NCBI RefSeq assembly: GCF_001276515.1
Contig: NZ_LDVZ01000006.1
Location: forward strand, 1-64,000
Source of the DNA: Haemophilus sp. C1
Lineage (GTDB): Bacteria; Pseudomonadota; Gammaproteobacteria; Enterobacterales; Pasteurellaceae
DNA: 64,000 bases
Direction: 5' to 3'
A program made the translations under genes and the position numbers. A model generated the notes under the pieces. The model had not been told where the DNA came from. It searched no databases and saw only the letters and a program-made list of their open reading frames with translations. Shown here piece after piece: positions 43,271 through 53,735 of this stretch (positions are counted from its first letter, which is position 1; each line of letters starts with the position of its first letter).

Positions 43271-44314
43271 TTATTCACTCACTTTTTGACACCATTCTTG
43301 ATGGTTCAGATACCAAATTACCGTTTTTCTTAATCCAGATTCAAAAGTCTCTTTAGGCACCCAGCCTAACTCATCATTGATTTTACTTGTATCAAGCGCA
43401 TAACGAAGATCGTGACCTGGTCTATCTTGCACATAACAAATTAAATTTTCATATTTATCAATATGTTTTGGTTTATTAGGTAAAAATTCTTCCAGTAAAG
43501 AACAAATAGAACGCACCACTTCAATGTTGGACTTTTCATTATTTCCGCCAATATTATAGGTTTCCCCAATATTTCCTTTCGTCAAAACGCTATACAATGC
43601 AGTAATATGATCTTCAACAAATAACCAATCTCTAATTTGCAAACCATCGCCATAAATAGGCAGTGTTTTTCCCTTTATCGCATTTAAAATCATTAAAGGA
43701 ATTAATTTTTCAGGATACTGATACGGACCATAATTATTTGAACTATGTGTAATGATTGTCGGTAACCCGTATGTTCTATACCAAGCCTGCACAAGATGAT
43801 CGCTTGCTGCCTTTGAAGCAGAATAAGGGCTACTAGGTTTATAAGCTGATGTTTCAGTAAATAAACCTTTGTTACTTTTTAAATCGCCATAAACTTCATC
43901 GGTGGAAATATGTAAGAATCGGAAGCTGGATTTTTTTTGATTATCTAAACAATGCCAGTAATCTAGAGTCGATTCAAGTAGGCTGTAAGTGCCTACAATG
44001 TTAGTTTGTATAAACTCCGAAGAAGCGTTTATAGAACGATCAACGTGGCTTTCAGCGGCAAGATGGATAACGGCATCAGGTTGATATTGTGCAAAAATAT
44101 AAGACAACGCTTTAGTATCACAAATATCTGCTTGTACAAAAGCATAACGTGGATGATTTTCTACGGTTTTAAGTGAAGCTAAATTTCCTGCATAAGTCAG
44201 CTTATCAACATTGACGATCTTATTATGTGTCTTTTCAAGAAGATAACGGACAAGCGCAGAACCAATAAAACCCGCTCCACCAGTAACTAGAATTGTTCTA
44301 TTTGTATTCGACAT
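43271..44314 (-). CDS. rffG: dTDP-glucose 4,6-dehydratase
   Basis: Short-chain dehydrogenase/epimerase-type enzyme, 347 aa, converting dTDP-glucose to the 4-keto-6-deoxy sugar for LPS glycoforms. NAD site [15 protein letters not shown] at residues 8-22; catalytic [11 protein letters not shown] near 165; [11 protein letters not shown] also present. As I recall, other strains have a multi-gene LPS (hmg) cluster here between glnA and pepB. In this window rffG stands alone, without glycosyltransferases or a partner RmlA, so a complete pathway is not encoded here. Confidence 0.93.
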   Translation of the reverse strand: MSNTNRTILVTGGAGFIGSALVRYLLEKTHNKIVNVDKLTYAGNLASLKTVENHPRYAFVQADICDTKALSYIFAQYQPDAVIHLAAESHVDRSINASSEFIQTNIVGTYSLLESTLDYWHCLDNQKKSSFRFLHISTDEVYGDLKSNKGLFTETSAYKPSSPYSASKAASDHLVQAWYRTYGLPTIITHSSNNYGPYQYPEKLIPLMILNAIKGKTLPIYGDGLQIRDWLFVEDHITALYSVLTKGNIGETYNIGGNNEKSNIEVVRSICSLLEEFLPNKPKHIDKYENLICYVQDRPGHDLRYALDTSKINDELGWVPKETFESGLRKTVIWYLNHQEWCQKVSE

Positions 44315-44348
44315 TTTACCCGAGTCTCGTTATAAACAATTTCAAACG

Positions 44349-44378
44349 AAAAGTGCGGTAAATTTTACCGCACTTTTA
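44349..44378 (-). terminator. glnA terminator built from an inverted pair of uptake signals
   Basis: AAAAGTGCGGTAAA and its reverse complement abut as a near-perfect 14-bp-stem palindrome followed by T on both strands. It lies 22 bp after the glnA stop. Inverted uptake-signal pairs are known in this species to act as terminators. Confidence 0.8.
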
Positions 44379-44400
44379 AAAATGATTTCATCAATAATGA

Positions 44401-45813
44401 TTACACATAATACATCTCAAACTCAACTGGATGTGGTGCCATATTTAAACGTTCCACTTCTTTACGTTTGATGCTGATAAACGCATCAATAAAATCTTTA
44501 GCAAATACGCCACCTTGGGTTAAAAATTCATAGTCTTTTTCTAATGAATTCAATGCTTCTTCTAGTGAGCTTGCTACCGCTGGAATATCTTTTAATTCTT
44601 CTGGTGGAAGATCATAAAGATTTTTATCCATTGCATCGCCTGGGTGGATTTTGTTTACTACACCATCAAGACCTGCCATTAATAATGCAGCAAATGCAAG
44701 GTATGGGTTTGCCAATGGATCTGGGAAACGAGCCTCAATACGAATCGCTTTCGGATTGGTTACAGCAGGGATACGAATTGAGGCAGAACGGTTACTTGCG
44801 GAATAAGCCAATAATACTGGCGCTTCAAAACCTGGCACTAAACGTTTATATGAGTTCGTACTTGGGTTAGTGAACGCATTTAATGCTTTAGCGTGCTTAA
44901 TAATACCGCCGATATAATAAAGCGCGGTTTCTGAAAGGCCAGCATATTTATCGCCTTGGAAAATATTTTTTCCGTCTTTACTTAACGACATATTACAGTG
45001 CATACCCGAACCATTATCTCCAGTAATTGGTTTTGGCATAAAACACGCTGTTTTACCGTGCTCTAACGCCACATTTTGCACAACATATTTATAGATTTGG
45101 GTTTCATCGGCTTTTAAAGTTAGCGTATTAAATTTAGTCGCAATTTCATTCTGCCCTGCAGTCGCCACTTCATGATGATGTGCTTCGATGACTAATCCCA
45201 TTTCTTCTAAAATCAAGCACATTTCAGAACGAATATCGTGTGCCGTATCAATTGGTGCAACGGCACAATATCCGCCTTTTTTCAATGGACGATAAGCGTT
45301 ATTACCTTCTTCATATTTTTTATTCGTGTTCCAAGCAGCTTCTATATCATCAATAGAAAAAGATGCTTTGTTCATTGATACATTAAAACGTACATCATCA
45401 AATAAGAAGAATTCAGGCTCTGGGCCGAAAAAAGCTTGATCTGCGATACCAGTTGAACGCATATAATTTTCTGCACGAATTGCAATAGAGCGTGGATCGC
45501 GATCATAGCTTTGCATTGTCGTTGGTTCATAAACACTGCAACGAATAGAAAGCGTTGGAATTTGCGCAAATGGATCGACCACGGCTGTTTCTGCCATTGG
45601 CATAAGCAACATATCGGCTTTATTAATTGTCTTCCATCCTTCTACAGAGGAACCATCAAACATCTTGCCGTCTTCAAACATATCTTCATCAACAAGGCTA
45701 ACTGGGATAGAAACACCATGTTCTTTACCTTTAATGTCAGTAAAACGAAGCAATACAAACCTAATATCATTCTCTTCGATCAATTTAAACACGGAAGCAA
45801 TGGCATTTGACAT
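44401..45813 (-). CDS. glnA: Glutamine synthetase (type I)
   Basis: Makes glutamine from glutamate, ammonia and ATP; dodecamer. 470 aa. Motifs: [13 protein letters not shown], the ATP-binding [16 protein letters not shown], and adenylylation-site Tyr in [12 protein letters not shown] near 397, so covalent control by GlnE is possible. Monocistronic, with a terminator downstream. Confidence 0.98.
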   Translation of the reverse strand: MSNAIASVFKLIEENDIRFVLLRFTDIKGKEHGVSIPVSLVDEDMFEDGKMFDGSSVEGWKTINKADMLLMPMAETAVVDPFAQIPTLSIRCSVYEPTTMQSYDRDPRSIAIRAENYMRSTGIADQAFFGPEPEFFLFDDVRFNVSMNKASFSIDDIEAAWNTNKKYEEGNNAYRPLKKGGYCAVAPIDTAHDIRSEMCLILEEMGLVIEAHHHEVATAGQNEIATKFNTLTLKADETQIYKYVVQNVALEHGKTACFMPKPITGDNGSGMHCNMSLSKDGKNIFQGDKYAGLSETALYYIGGIIKHAKALNAFTNPSTNSYKRLVPGFEAPVLLAYSASNRSASIRIPAVTNPKAIRIEARFPDPLANPYLAFAALLMAGLDGVVNKIHPGDAMDKNLYDLPPEELKDIPAVASSLEEALNSLEKDYEFLTQGGVFAKDFIDAFISIKRKEVERLNMAPHPVEFEMYYV

Positions 45814-45919
45814 AGTAGATCCTCTTTCTATATAAAAATTAAATAAGCATTATAGTCTAATCAAATCTGACTTTCATTAGATTTGTTGTGGCGTTATAGT
45901 AAAAAGCACGGAAAGCCTG

Positions 45920-45925
45920 TATAAT
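45920..45925 (+). promoter_or_regulatory. -10 element of the sialyltransferase promoter
   Basis: Perfect TATAAT about 34 bp before the first ATG; the expected transcript start is near 45932, giving a short leader. No convincing -35 is visible at 16-18 nt spacing. Confidence 0.55.
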
Positions 45926-45958
45926 AGCTGCTATTAAAAATAAGTTATATTTTATTCA

Positions 45959-46885
<927 letters not shown>

Positions 46886-46922
46886 AAGCAAAGAAAATGA
46901 GACTACGCAAATAAACCTGAGG

Positions 46923-46928
46923 TATAAT
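46923..46928 (+). promoter_or_regulatory. Candidate -10 of the typA promoter
   Basis: TATAAT inside GGTATAATGCC, about 118 bp ahead of typA. A transcript start near 46935 would put the hairpin at 46973 and a second one at 47012 within a leader of about 110 nt. Confidence 0.5.
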
Positions 46929-46972
46929 GCCTCGTTTTCTTCAACATAAGACAACAACCTATATTAGGATTA

Positions 46973-46996
46973 GGTGCAGTAAATTGCACCTTTTTT
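46973..46996 (+). terminator. Terminator hairpin in the sialyltransferase-typA gap (possible attenuator)
   Basis: GGTGCA and TGCACC pair over a 6-nt loop and are followed by six T. It ends the upstream gene, but it also lies downstream of the candidate typA promoter. A related hairpin (GTGCAAAATTGCAC, 47012-47025) follows without a T-run. Confidence 0.65.
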
Positions 46997-47045
46997 ATAA
47001 AATCATATACCGTGCAAAATTGCACCTTACTCGAAGCATTAGATA

Positions 47046-48896
47046 ATGAAAAACGAAATCGATATTAAAAAACTCCGTAACATCGCCATTATTGCCCACG
47101 TAGACCATGGTAAAACCACCCTTGTAGATAAACTTCTGCAACAATCTGGTACTTTTGAATCTGCTCGTGGCGATGTAGATGAACGCGTTATGGACTCAAA
47201 TGATCTTGAAAAAGAACGTGGCATTACCATTCTTGCAAAAAATACCGCGATTAACTGGAATGACTACCGTATTAACATCGTGGATACTCCAGGACACGCC
47301 GACTTCGGTGGCGAAGTTGAACGTGTGCTTTCTATGGTAGATTCTGTTCTATTAGTTGTTGATGCGTTTGATGGCCCAATGCCACAAACGCGTTTCGTGA
47401 CTCAAAAAGCATTTGCTCACGGATTAAAACCAATCGTGGTCATCAATAAAGTTGATCGTCCTGGTGCGCGTCCTGACTGGGTTGTAGATCAAGTATTTGA
47501 TTTATTTGTCAATCTTGGTGCAACAGATGAACAATTAGACTTCCCTATTATTTATGCTTCAGCATTAAATGGTGTTGCAGGTCTTGAGCACGAAGAATTA
47601 GCAGAAGATATGACGCCATTATTTGAAGCTATTGTGAAATATGTAGAGCCGCCAAAAGTAGAACTTGATGCGCCATTCCAAATGCAAATTTCACAATTAG
47701 ACTATAACAACTATGTAGGTGTCATCGGCATTGGTCGTATTAAGCGCGGTGCGATTAAACCAAATCAACCTGTTACTATCATCAATAGTGAAGGAAAAAC
47801 TCGTCAAGGTCGTATCGGTCAAGTACTTGGTCATCTTGGTTTACAACGTTATGAAGAAGACGTTGCTTATGCAGGCGATATTGTTGCGATCACTGGTTTA
47901 GGAGAATTAAACATTTCAGATACGATTTGTGATATTAACGCAGTTGAAGCATTGCCATCATTAACTGTTGATGAACCAACCGTAACCATGTTCTTCTGTG
48001 TAAATACCTCTCCGTTTGCAGGCCAAGAAGGAAAATACGTCACATCGCGTCAAATTCTTGAACGTTTAAATAAAGAATTGGTTCACAACGTGGCATTACG
48101 CGTAGAAGAAACCCCAAACCCAGATGAATTCCGTGTTTCTGGTCGTGGAGAATTACATCTTTCTGTGTTAATCGAAAATATGCGTCGTGAAGGTTATGAG
48201 CTTGCGGTTTCTCGCCCTAAAGTAATCTATCGTGATATTGATGGTAAAAAACAAGAGCCATACGAACAAGTAACTATTGATGTAGAAGAACAACATCAAG
48301 GTTCTGTGATGGAAGCATTAGGTATCCGTAAAGGTGAAGTTCGTGATATGTTACCAGATGGTAAAGGCCGTGTTCGCTTAGAATATATCATTCCTAGCCG
48401 TGGATTAATTGGCTTCCGTGGTGACTTTATGACCATGACTTCTGGTACAGGCCTACTTTACTCAAGCTTTAGCCACTATGATGAAATCAAAGGTGGAGAT
48501 ATTGGCCAACGTAAAAACGGCGTATTAATTTCTAATGCAACAGGTAAAGCACTGGGTTACGCATTATTTGGCTTACAAGAACGTGGTAAGTTAATGATTG
48601 ATGCAAACGTAGAAGTTTATGAAGGTCAAATTATCGGCATTCATAGCCGCTCAAATGACTTAACAGTAAACTGCTTGCAAGGTAAAAAACTAACTAATAT
48701 GCGTGCGTCAGGTAAAGACGATGCGATTGTGCTGACTACGCCTGTAAAATTCAGTCTTGAACAAGCCATTGAATTTATCGATGATGATGAATTAGTGGAA
48801 GTAACACCTGAATCGATTCGTATCCGTAAAAAACTTTTAACGGAAAACGATCGTAAACGTGCAAATCGTACAACGACAAGTACTAGCACTCATTAA
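47046..48896 (+). CDS. typA: Ribosome-dependent GTPase TypA/BipA
   Basis: Translational GTPase for 50S assembly at low temperature and stress; 616 aa. G1 [16 protein letters not shown] at residues 17-32, [12 protein letters not shown] (G3), [15 protein letters not shown] (G4). EF-G-like domains III and V and the BipA-specific C-terminal domain ([20 protein letters not shown]) follow. It ends in a Thr/Ser-rich tail. Confidence 0.97.
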   Translation: MKNEIDIKKLRNIAIIAHVDHGKTTLVDKLLQQSGTFESARGDVDERVMDSNDLEKERGITILAKNTAINWNDYRINIVDTPGHADFGGEVERVLSMVDSVLLVVDAFDGPMPQTRFVTQKAFAHGLKPIVVINKVDRPGARPDWVVDQVFDLFVNLGATDEQLDFPIIYASALNGVAGLEHEELAEDMTPLFEAIVKYVEPPKVELDAPFQMQISQLDYNNYVGVIGIGRIKRGAIKPNQPVTIINSEGKTRQGRIGQVLGHLGLQRYEEDVAYAGDIVAITGLGELNISDTICDINAVEALPSLTVDEPTVTMFFCVNTSPFAGQEGKYVTSRQILERLNKELVHNVALRVEETPNPDEFRVSGRGELHLSVLIENMRREGYELAVSRPKVIYRDIDGKKQEPYEQVTIDVEEQHQGSVMEALGIRKGEVRDMLPDGKGRVRLEYIIPSRGLIGFRGDFMTMTSGTGLLYSSFSHYDEIKGGDIGQRKNGVLISNATGKALGYALFGLQERGKLMIDANVEVYEGQIIGIHSRSNDLTVNCLQGKKLTNMRASGKDDAIVLTTPVKFSLEQAIEFIDDDELVEVTPESIRIRKKLLTENDRKRANRTTTSTSTH

Positions 48897-48932
48897 TAAA
48901 CAACGCTAGCACGAAAATTTGTAAAAAAATTA

Positions 48933-48964
48933 ACCGCACTTTGGGGATACAACCAAAGTGCGGT
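48933..48964. terminator. Bidirectional terminator from an inverted uptake-signal pair
   Basis: ACCGCACTTTG pairs with CAAAGTGCGGT over a 10-nt loop between convergent typA (+) and pdxH (-). Confidence 0.75.
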
Positions 48965-48983
48965 CATTTTTATGCTCAATTTA

Positions 48984-49616
48984 CTAAGGAGACAATCTTT
49001 CTCTAATCCAATTATCACTTACTTTACGATAACGAATGCGATCATGTAAACGGCTTGGGCGACCTTGCCAAAATTCCACGGTTTCTGGAACAACTAAATA
49101 GCCGCCCCAATAATCTGGTCGAGGCACGTTTAACGGATGTTTAGCAGCAACCAATGCTGCTTTTGCTAACAAAGATTTATAATTAGAAATCACCGCACTT
49201 TGCTCACTTGCCCAAGCTCCTATGCGACTGGTGTAAGGGCGGGTAGCAAAATATTTATCGGATTGTTCTGCTGGGATTTTAACCGCCTTACCTTCAATTC
49301 TCACTTGACGCTCCAACTCAGGCCAAAAGAAAGTCAGTGCGACATAAGGATTGCGCTCAATACAGCAGCCCTTTCGGCTAAGATAATTAGTAAAAAAGAC
49401 AAAACCTTGCTCATTGACTTCTTTTAGCAATACCATTCGGCTATTTGGGCGACCTTGTTCATCAACAGTCGCAATATTCATTGCAGTTGGCTCATTGACT
49501 TGAGCATGAATAGCCTCTTTCTGCCACTGTTCAAATTGCGAGATTGGATTTTCATGGCAATCATGTTGTGAAAGCACTCGTTTAGTATATTCATCGCGAA
49601 TATTGTGTAACTCCAT
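48984..49616 (-). CDS. pdxH: Pyridoxamine 5'-phosphate oxidase
   Basis: Makes pyridoxal phosphate from PNP/PMP with FMN and O2. 210 aa. FMN-site residues: [19 protein letters not shown] near residue 60; C-terminal signature [16 protein letters not shown] and WIRERLSP. The start at 49616 ([10 protein letters not shown]) has a GGAGA site; the upstream frame to 49673 is unrelated. Confidence 0.96.
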   Translation of the reverse strand: MELHNIRDEYTKRVLSQHDCHENPISQFEQWQKEAIHAQVNEPTAMNIATVDEQGRPNSRMVLLKEVNEQGFVFFTNYLSRKGCCIERNPYVALTFFWPELERQVRIEGKAVKIPAEQSDKYFATRPYTSRIGAWASEQSAVISNYKSLLAKAALVAAKHPLNVPRPDYWGGYLVVPETVEFWQGRPSRLHDRIRYRKVSDNWIRERLSP

Positions 49617-49761
49617 TTTCTCTCCTTTTAAATTTGATGAAAAGCGCAAATAGCATAAAGGCTGTAAAATCATTCGTCAATTTTCATAAAATAAAACTCA
49701 AATGCAATCGATCCTTGCAATTATTAGAAATATGCGTATCATCTAGCCCCCTATATTCAAT

Positions 49762-49800
49762 CTCGGGTTCCCTAACCCCGATTCATTTAAACTAAAAAGG
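49762..49800 (+). promoter_or_regulatory. Probable preQ1-I riboswitch upstream of yhhQ
   Basis: TCGGG pairs with CCCGA around the loop TTCCCTAAC, with the CTA cytosine expected to bind preQ1. An A-rich tail, AAACTAAAAAGG, can form the pseudoknot. The AAGG ribosome site of yhhQ is within the tail, so ligand binding would block translation. The gene is a queuosine-precursor transporter, the regulon expected for this aptamer. Confidence 0.78.
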
Positions 49801-49806
49801 TACAAC

Positions 49807-50514
49807 ATGAAATTAAACTCTCCGATCTTTAATGATCAACAAAAACGTCGTGCAATCATCTGGCTCAGCTTTTTCCACATATTCATCATTGCAGCGAGCA
49901 ATTACTTTGTTCAAATCCCTTTTGAAATTACACTGAAATTAACCGCACTTGGTGCAGCAAACGATTTTTCTTTCCACAGCACTTGGGGAACGCTCACATT
50001 CCCATTTATCTTTTTAGCTACCGATTTAACTGTACGCATTTTCGGTGCGGAAGATGCGAGAAAAATTATCTTCGTGGTGATGTTTCCTGCACTGATTGTA
50101 AGTTACGTCATATCTGTTTTATTCTCTGAAAGCAAATTCCAAGGTTTCGAATCATTAACGCATTTTGATCTATTTGTATTCCGTATTGCTATTGCGAGCT
50201 TTGCCGCTTACGTCGTAGGACAATTACTTGATGTGATCGTATTTAACCACTTACGCCAGTTAAAAACATGGTGGGTGGCGCCAACTAGCTCAATGACATT
50301 CGGCTCAATGGCAGATACGTTTGTTTTCTTCAGTGTAGCCTTCTACCAAAGTGCAGATCCTTTCATGGCTGAACACTGGGCACAACTCGGCTTTGTAGAT
50401 TATCTATTTAAATTATTTATAGGAATTATCTTGTTCGTCCCAGCCTATGGCGTAGTATTAAATGTTATTTTACGAAAACTACAACTGCTCGTAGCAGAAC
50501 GCGTTCCTGCATAA
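49807..50514 (+). CDS. yhhQ: Queuosine precursor transporter YhhQ
   Basis: A 235-aa inner-membrane protein of the COG1738/vitamin-transport-like family that imports preQ0/preQ1. Six or so membrane segments; LATDLTVRIFGAEDARKIIF and SMTFGSMADTFVFFSVAFY are family-typical. It is controlled by a likely preQ1 riboswitch overlapping its ribosome site. queH at 36609 acts later in the same pathway. Confidence 0.93.
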   Translation: MKLNSPIFNDQQKRRAIIWLSFFHIFIIAASNYFVQIPFEITLKLTALGAANDFSFHSTWGTLTFPFIFLATDLTVRIFGAEDARKIIFVVMFPALIVSYVISVLFSESKFQGFESLTHFDLFVFRIAIASFAAYVVGQLLDVIVFNHLRQLKTWWVAPTSSMTFGSMADTFVFFSVAFYQSADPFMAEHWAQLGFVDYLFKLFIGIILFVPAYGVVLNVILRKLQLLVAERVPA

Positions 50515-50540
50515 ACCAAATTTCTGGCGCATATAAAACA

Positions 50541-50570
50541 ATTAACCCCGCTCTTTTGAGTGGGGTTAAT
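50541..50570 (+). terminator. Hairpin terminator of yhhQ
   Basis: ATTAACCCC pairs with GGGGTTAAT, extended inside by CTC/GAG, 26 bp after yhhQ. The T-run is weak. Confidence 0.65.
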
Positions 50571-50782
50571 TATTAAGAAACATATCAAATTATTAAAGGA
50601 CCAGAGAATACTATACAATAGTGTCATTATACTTAGCGACACTTATATTGATAACAAAGTATAGTCAGAAAAATATAGAAAATTTGACTTCACTTTTAAG
50701 TTATCATGATCTAAGTCAACTTCTTCAGTTTCAAATTATGCTTTAATCGCTTCATCAAAACATCAGTATTAAGGTTTAATCT

Positions 50783-50911
50783 ATGTTCTACATTCCACTC
50801 AACTACAGATCTTTTTCTTCTGTTCCATGTAGAAGTTTGCACAATCGGGTTTTACTCGTATTGGTGTTTGATTTTTTGTCATTAATTTTCAATACAAGGA
50901 GCAAAGAATGA
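50783..50911 (+). CDS. Possible 42-aa small membrane/leader ORF overlapping the YeeE/YedE gene
   Basis: An ATG at 50783 with AAGG 8 nt upstream opens 42 codons: MFYIPLNYRSFSSVPC, a hydrophobic stretch RVLLVLVFDFLSLIF, then NTRSKE. Its TGA overlaps the ATG of the transporter (ATGA at 50908-50911), as in coupled genes. No family recognised. It may be a leader peptide or a small partner, or chance. It is the only coding candidate in the 393-bp gap after yhhQ. Confidence 0.4.
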   Translation: MFYIPLNYRSFSSVPCRSLHNRVLLVLVFDFLSLIFNTRSKE

Positions 50912-51921
50912 TCATTAGTGGTCTTTTATGCGGTATTTTGCTTGGTTTTGTGATGCAAAGAGGACGATTTTGTATCACAGGTGCATTCCGCGATATCTAT
51001 CTCACCAAAAACAGTAAGATGTTTATTGCTTTCCTCATCATCATTGCAGTTCAAGCAGCGGGTGTTTTAAGTCTTCAAGAAGCGGGTATTTTAGCCCCTA
51101 AAGTGAAGAACTTCGCCTTAATTGCGACGCTAATTGGAGCCTTCCTGTTTGGTGTCGGAATTGTGTTAGCTGGCGGTTGTTCTGCAGGGAGCCTATATCG
51201 AGCTGGTGAAGGCTTAGTGAGTAGTTGGATAGCCTTTTTTGTCTATATGATCTTCAGTGCTATTTTCCGTGCAGGACCAATGCAAGATTTTACGAAATCT
51301 CTTCGAAGCATTACTGTAGAACAACAAACCATCTACAACACCTTTGGCGTATCACCTTGGGTATTGGTGGTTATTTTGGTATTGGTAACAGCATTTTTAG
51401 CCTTCCGCTCTCAAGCAAAAAGTAAACACAATGTTGCACAATTAAAACCAAAGAAAACGGGGCTTGCCCATATCTTATTTGAAAAACGCTGGCATCCTTT
51501 TGTAAGCGCATCATTAATTGGTGTGATTGCTGTTCTAGCTTGGGTAACAAGTGTTCAAACTGGCCGTAATGGTGGTTTGGGTATTACAGGTCCAACAGTA
51601 CAAGCTTTACAATATGTTACAACTGGCGATAGCAAATTTATCAACTGGGGAACCCTATTAATTTTAGGTATTTTAATTGGTGGATTTATTGCAGCCAAAT
51701 TCAGTAACGAATTCAAACTTCGTGTACCAACAAGCCAAGACGTGGTGCATAACGTGATGGGCGGTGCTCTCATGGGAATTGGCGCAAGCCTTGCAGGTGG
51801 TTGTTCTATTGGTAATGGTCTAGTTGAAACTGCCCTCTTCTCTTGGCAAGGTTGGGTTGCTCTGCCATTAATGGTGCTCGGCACTTGGGCATCTGCTCAT
51901 TATCTTTATATGCGAAATTAA
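50908..51921 (+). CDS. YeeE/YedE family thiosulfate/sulfur transporter (TsuA-like)
   Basis: A 337-aa inner-membrane protein with about nine segments. Conserved cysteines for sulfur relay: MQRGRFCITGAFRD near residue 22, LAGGCSAGSLYRAGEG near 92, LAGGCSIGNGLVETA near 300. The order matches TsuA, which imports thiosulfate. The gene is followed after 24 bp by a TusA-like protein, the partner expected for TsuA. GGAG precedes the start. The substrate (thiosulfate or another sulfur or selenium species) is inferred. Confidence 0.85.
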   Translation: MIISGLLCGILLGFVMQRGRFCITGAFRDIYLTKNSKMFIAFLIIIAVQAAGVLSLQEAGILAPKVKNFALIATLIGAFLFGVGIVLAGGCSAGSLYRAGEGLVSSWIAFFVYMIFSAIFRAGPMQDFTKSLRSITVEQQTIYNTFGVSPWVLVVILVLVTAFLAFRSQAKSKHNVAQLKPKKTGLAHILFEKRWHPFVSASLIGVIAVLAWVTSVQTGRNGGLGITGPTVQALQYVTTGDSKFINWGTLLILGILIGGFIAAKFSNEFKLRVPTSQDVVHNVMGGALMGIGASLAGGCSIGNGLVETALFSWQGWVALPLMVLGTWASAHYLYMRN

Positions 51922-51945
51922 TTTTATCAACACAAGGAGAATATA

Positions 51946-52167
51946 ATGAATGTTGTATTAGAAACCGTAGGGCACCTTTGTCCATTCCCATTAATTGAAG
52001 GGAAAAAAGCGATGGCTAAATTAAATAAAGGTGATTCATTAACCATTAATTTTGACTGTGCACAAGCAACAGAGAATTTGCCTAACTGGGCTGCTGAAGA
52101 AGGTTATGAAGTAACTAACTTCGAACAAATTGATGATGCAAAATGGTCAATTACGGTGATTAAATAA
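51946..52167 (+). CDS. TusA/SirA-like sulfur-relay protein
   Basis: A 73-aa protein of the TusA fold. The active cysteine is in GHLCPFPLIEGKKAM at residue 12-13 (CPxP motif), where family members carry persulfide. It lies downstream of the TsuA-like transporter as in tsuA-tsuB pairs, so it probably accepts sulfur from it. The IS remnant begins about 20 bp after the stop. Confidence 0.88.
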   Translation: MNVVLETVGHLCPFPLIEGKKAMAKLNKGDSLTINFDCAQATENLPNWAAEEGYEVTNFEQIDDAKWSITVIK

Positions 52168-52186
52168 TAAAAAAGGGCGGTTATGA

Positions 52187-53047
52187 TCTGCACCCCAAAA
52201 GTTGGACTAAACAACCAACTGATTAAGGTGCAGATTTTTTATGGGTAAACACTACATAATCGACTTTAAATCACAGATTCTCCAACCTATTTTGAATGGG
52301 AAAATGAGTATTAAAGAAGTTGCACGTTTTTACAATATTCCTTCCAACGCCTTAGTCAGGACGTGGTTGAAACGGTTTGAAATTAAGCAAGATAAAGACA
52401 ACGCGCTTAAAGCGGCCATTAAAGACCTTAAAGCGAAACATCCTGATTATGGCTACCGATGCGTTCATGCCTACTTACCAGGCGTGAATCATAAAAAAGT
52501 CCAACGCTTAATACAGACACTTGGGCTTCAAGTGCAGTCAAGAAAAAGCAAGAAATTTACCCCCTATCGAGGCACGATAGGGGTGATTGCCCTGAATCAT
52601 CTTGAACGCGATTTTAGACTTATTTAACAATGAGATAATCTCATATAATCTCAGCTATTCACCAAACTGGAGGCTAGTAGAAGAGATGTTAATGCAAGCC
52701 GTCAAAGGGTTAAACAAAGCTTATGGTGTCATTTTACATTCAGACCAGGGATGGCAGTATCAAATTGTGGCTTATCGTCGAATTTTAGCTGAACATGGCA
52801 TCATTTAAAGTATGTCGAGAAAAGGGAATTGCTTGGACAACGCTGCGATGGAAAGTTTCTTTGGGCGATTAAAAACGGAATGTTTTTATGGTTGGGAATT
52901 AACAGTAGAAAGGAGATAGTTGATACCGTCAGAGATTATTTGGATTACTATAATCACCGACGGCTCCAACTAAAATTAAAAGGACTGAGTCCAATACAAT
53001 ACCGAAAACAATCCTTTAAATAACAGTCTAACTTTTTGGGGGCAGAT
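52187..53047 (+). mobile_element. Decayed IS3-family element (about 860 bp)
   Basis: Left end TGCACCCCAAAAGTTGGACT and right end AGTCTAACTTTTTGGGGGCA are imperfect inverted repeats, IS150-like. It holds a transposase reduced by deletion and frameshifts (see the pseudogene). A complete member would be about 1.2-1.4 kb. It separates the TusA-like gene from the HMA protein and is the longest of four copies in the window. Confidence 0.85.
52241..53023 (+). pseudogene. Broken IS3-family transposase (orfA-orfB)
   Basis: The frame starts with orfA-like helix-turn-helix residues (GKHYIIDFKSQILQP; EVARFYNIPSNALVRTWL). It then jumps into an orfB segment (KAKHPDYGYRCVHAYLPGVNHKKVQRL) across an internal deletion and ends at 52627. 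A second frame holds the integrase core with HSDQGWQY, ending at 52808. A third frame has [20 protein letters not shown] with the catalytic Glu, and a fourth has VRDYLDYYNHRRLQLKLKGLSPIQYR. The first DDE aspartate region is missing. It cannot encode an active transposase. Confidence 0.88.
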
Positions 53048-53085
53048 CAACTTTCACCGCACTTTTTTTGCTAGATATTTAGCGT

Positions 53086-53364
53086 TTAATTCACGACTTC
53101 AGCAGTATATTTCAGCTTGTGAATCGCCTCGAATAATTGTTGGTTTGTAACTTTGGGATCTTCCACAACTGTCACTAAACCATCTTTAATAGATGCTTTT
53201 GTTGAAATAACGCCATCGATATTACGCAGTTCTTTATTGACTAAGTAAGCGCAAAGCTGGCAATTCATTTCTTTTACTTTTAGCATAATTTGTTTGGTTT
53301 CATTCGCATGAGCGAAAGAAATGGCAAACAGCGAAAGCAAAAGTGCGGTACATAATTTCTTCAT
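53086..53364 (-). CDS. Periplasmic heavy-metal-associated (HMA/MerP-like) protein
   Basis: A 92-aa protein with a signal peptide (MKKLCTALLLSLFAISFAHA) and one HMA domain with the metal-binding motif MNCQLCAY (CxxC) near residue 34. Lies downstream of the MerT-like gene, the merT-merP layout. No merA or merR is visible, so mercury resistance is not implied; copper or another thiophilic ion is possible. Confidence 0.85.
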   Translation of the reverse strand: MKKLCTALLLSLFAISFAHANETKQIMLKVKEMNCQLCAYLVNKELRNIDGVISTKASIKDGLVTVVEDPKVTNQQLFEAIHKLKYTAEVVN

Positions 53365-53372
53365 TTTTATTC

Positions 53373-53735
53373 CTAATTAGCTAATTCTAAAATCCAAGGC
53401 AAAATTGTTGGATAGGTTAAGAAAAAAATCATCACGATAAATACAATCCAATATAAAACGATAAGTTTTTTACGGGAAATATATTTGCTACAAATGATTT
53501 TTTTGGAAAACATCAACAGCCAAAATCCATAGGCGAAGGCGCATAATGAAATAATAAGCATAGGAATACGCAAATAATCATATTCGCCTAAGCCAATCAA
53601 CCAAGTAGACGATACGCCGAACACTAAATAGATTAATGGTGCGATGCAGCACAAAGTTGACGCCACCGCGGCACTAAGTGCGGTGGCTATGGCAACCCAA
53701 AAGGATTTATTAGAGTTTTTTAGAGACGTAGTCAT
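53373..53735 (-). CDS. MerT-like membrane transport protein
   Basis: A 120-aa inner-membrane protein with three hydrophobic segments; the first contains the vicinal cysteines [15 protein letters not shown] typical of MerT, and a further Cys ([11 protein letters not shown]) lies in the loop. The start at 53735 overlaps the 3' end of the transglutaminase-like gene by 26 bp, so the three genes form one operon. The metal is unknown. Confidence 0.82.
   Translation of the reverse strand: MTTSLKNSNKSFWVAIATALSAAVASTLCCIAPLIYLVFGVSSTWLIGLGEYDYLRIPMLIISLCAFAYGFWLLMFSKKIICSKYISRKKLIVLYWIVFIVMIFFLTYPTILPWILELAN

Noticed and set aside
53086..53735. Mercury-resistance operon
   Set aside because: Only transport-like proteins are present; no reductase (merA) or regulator (merR) is visible.
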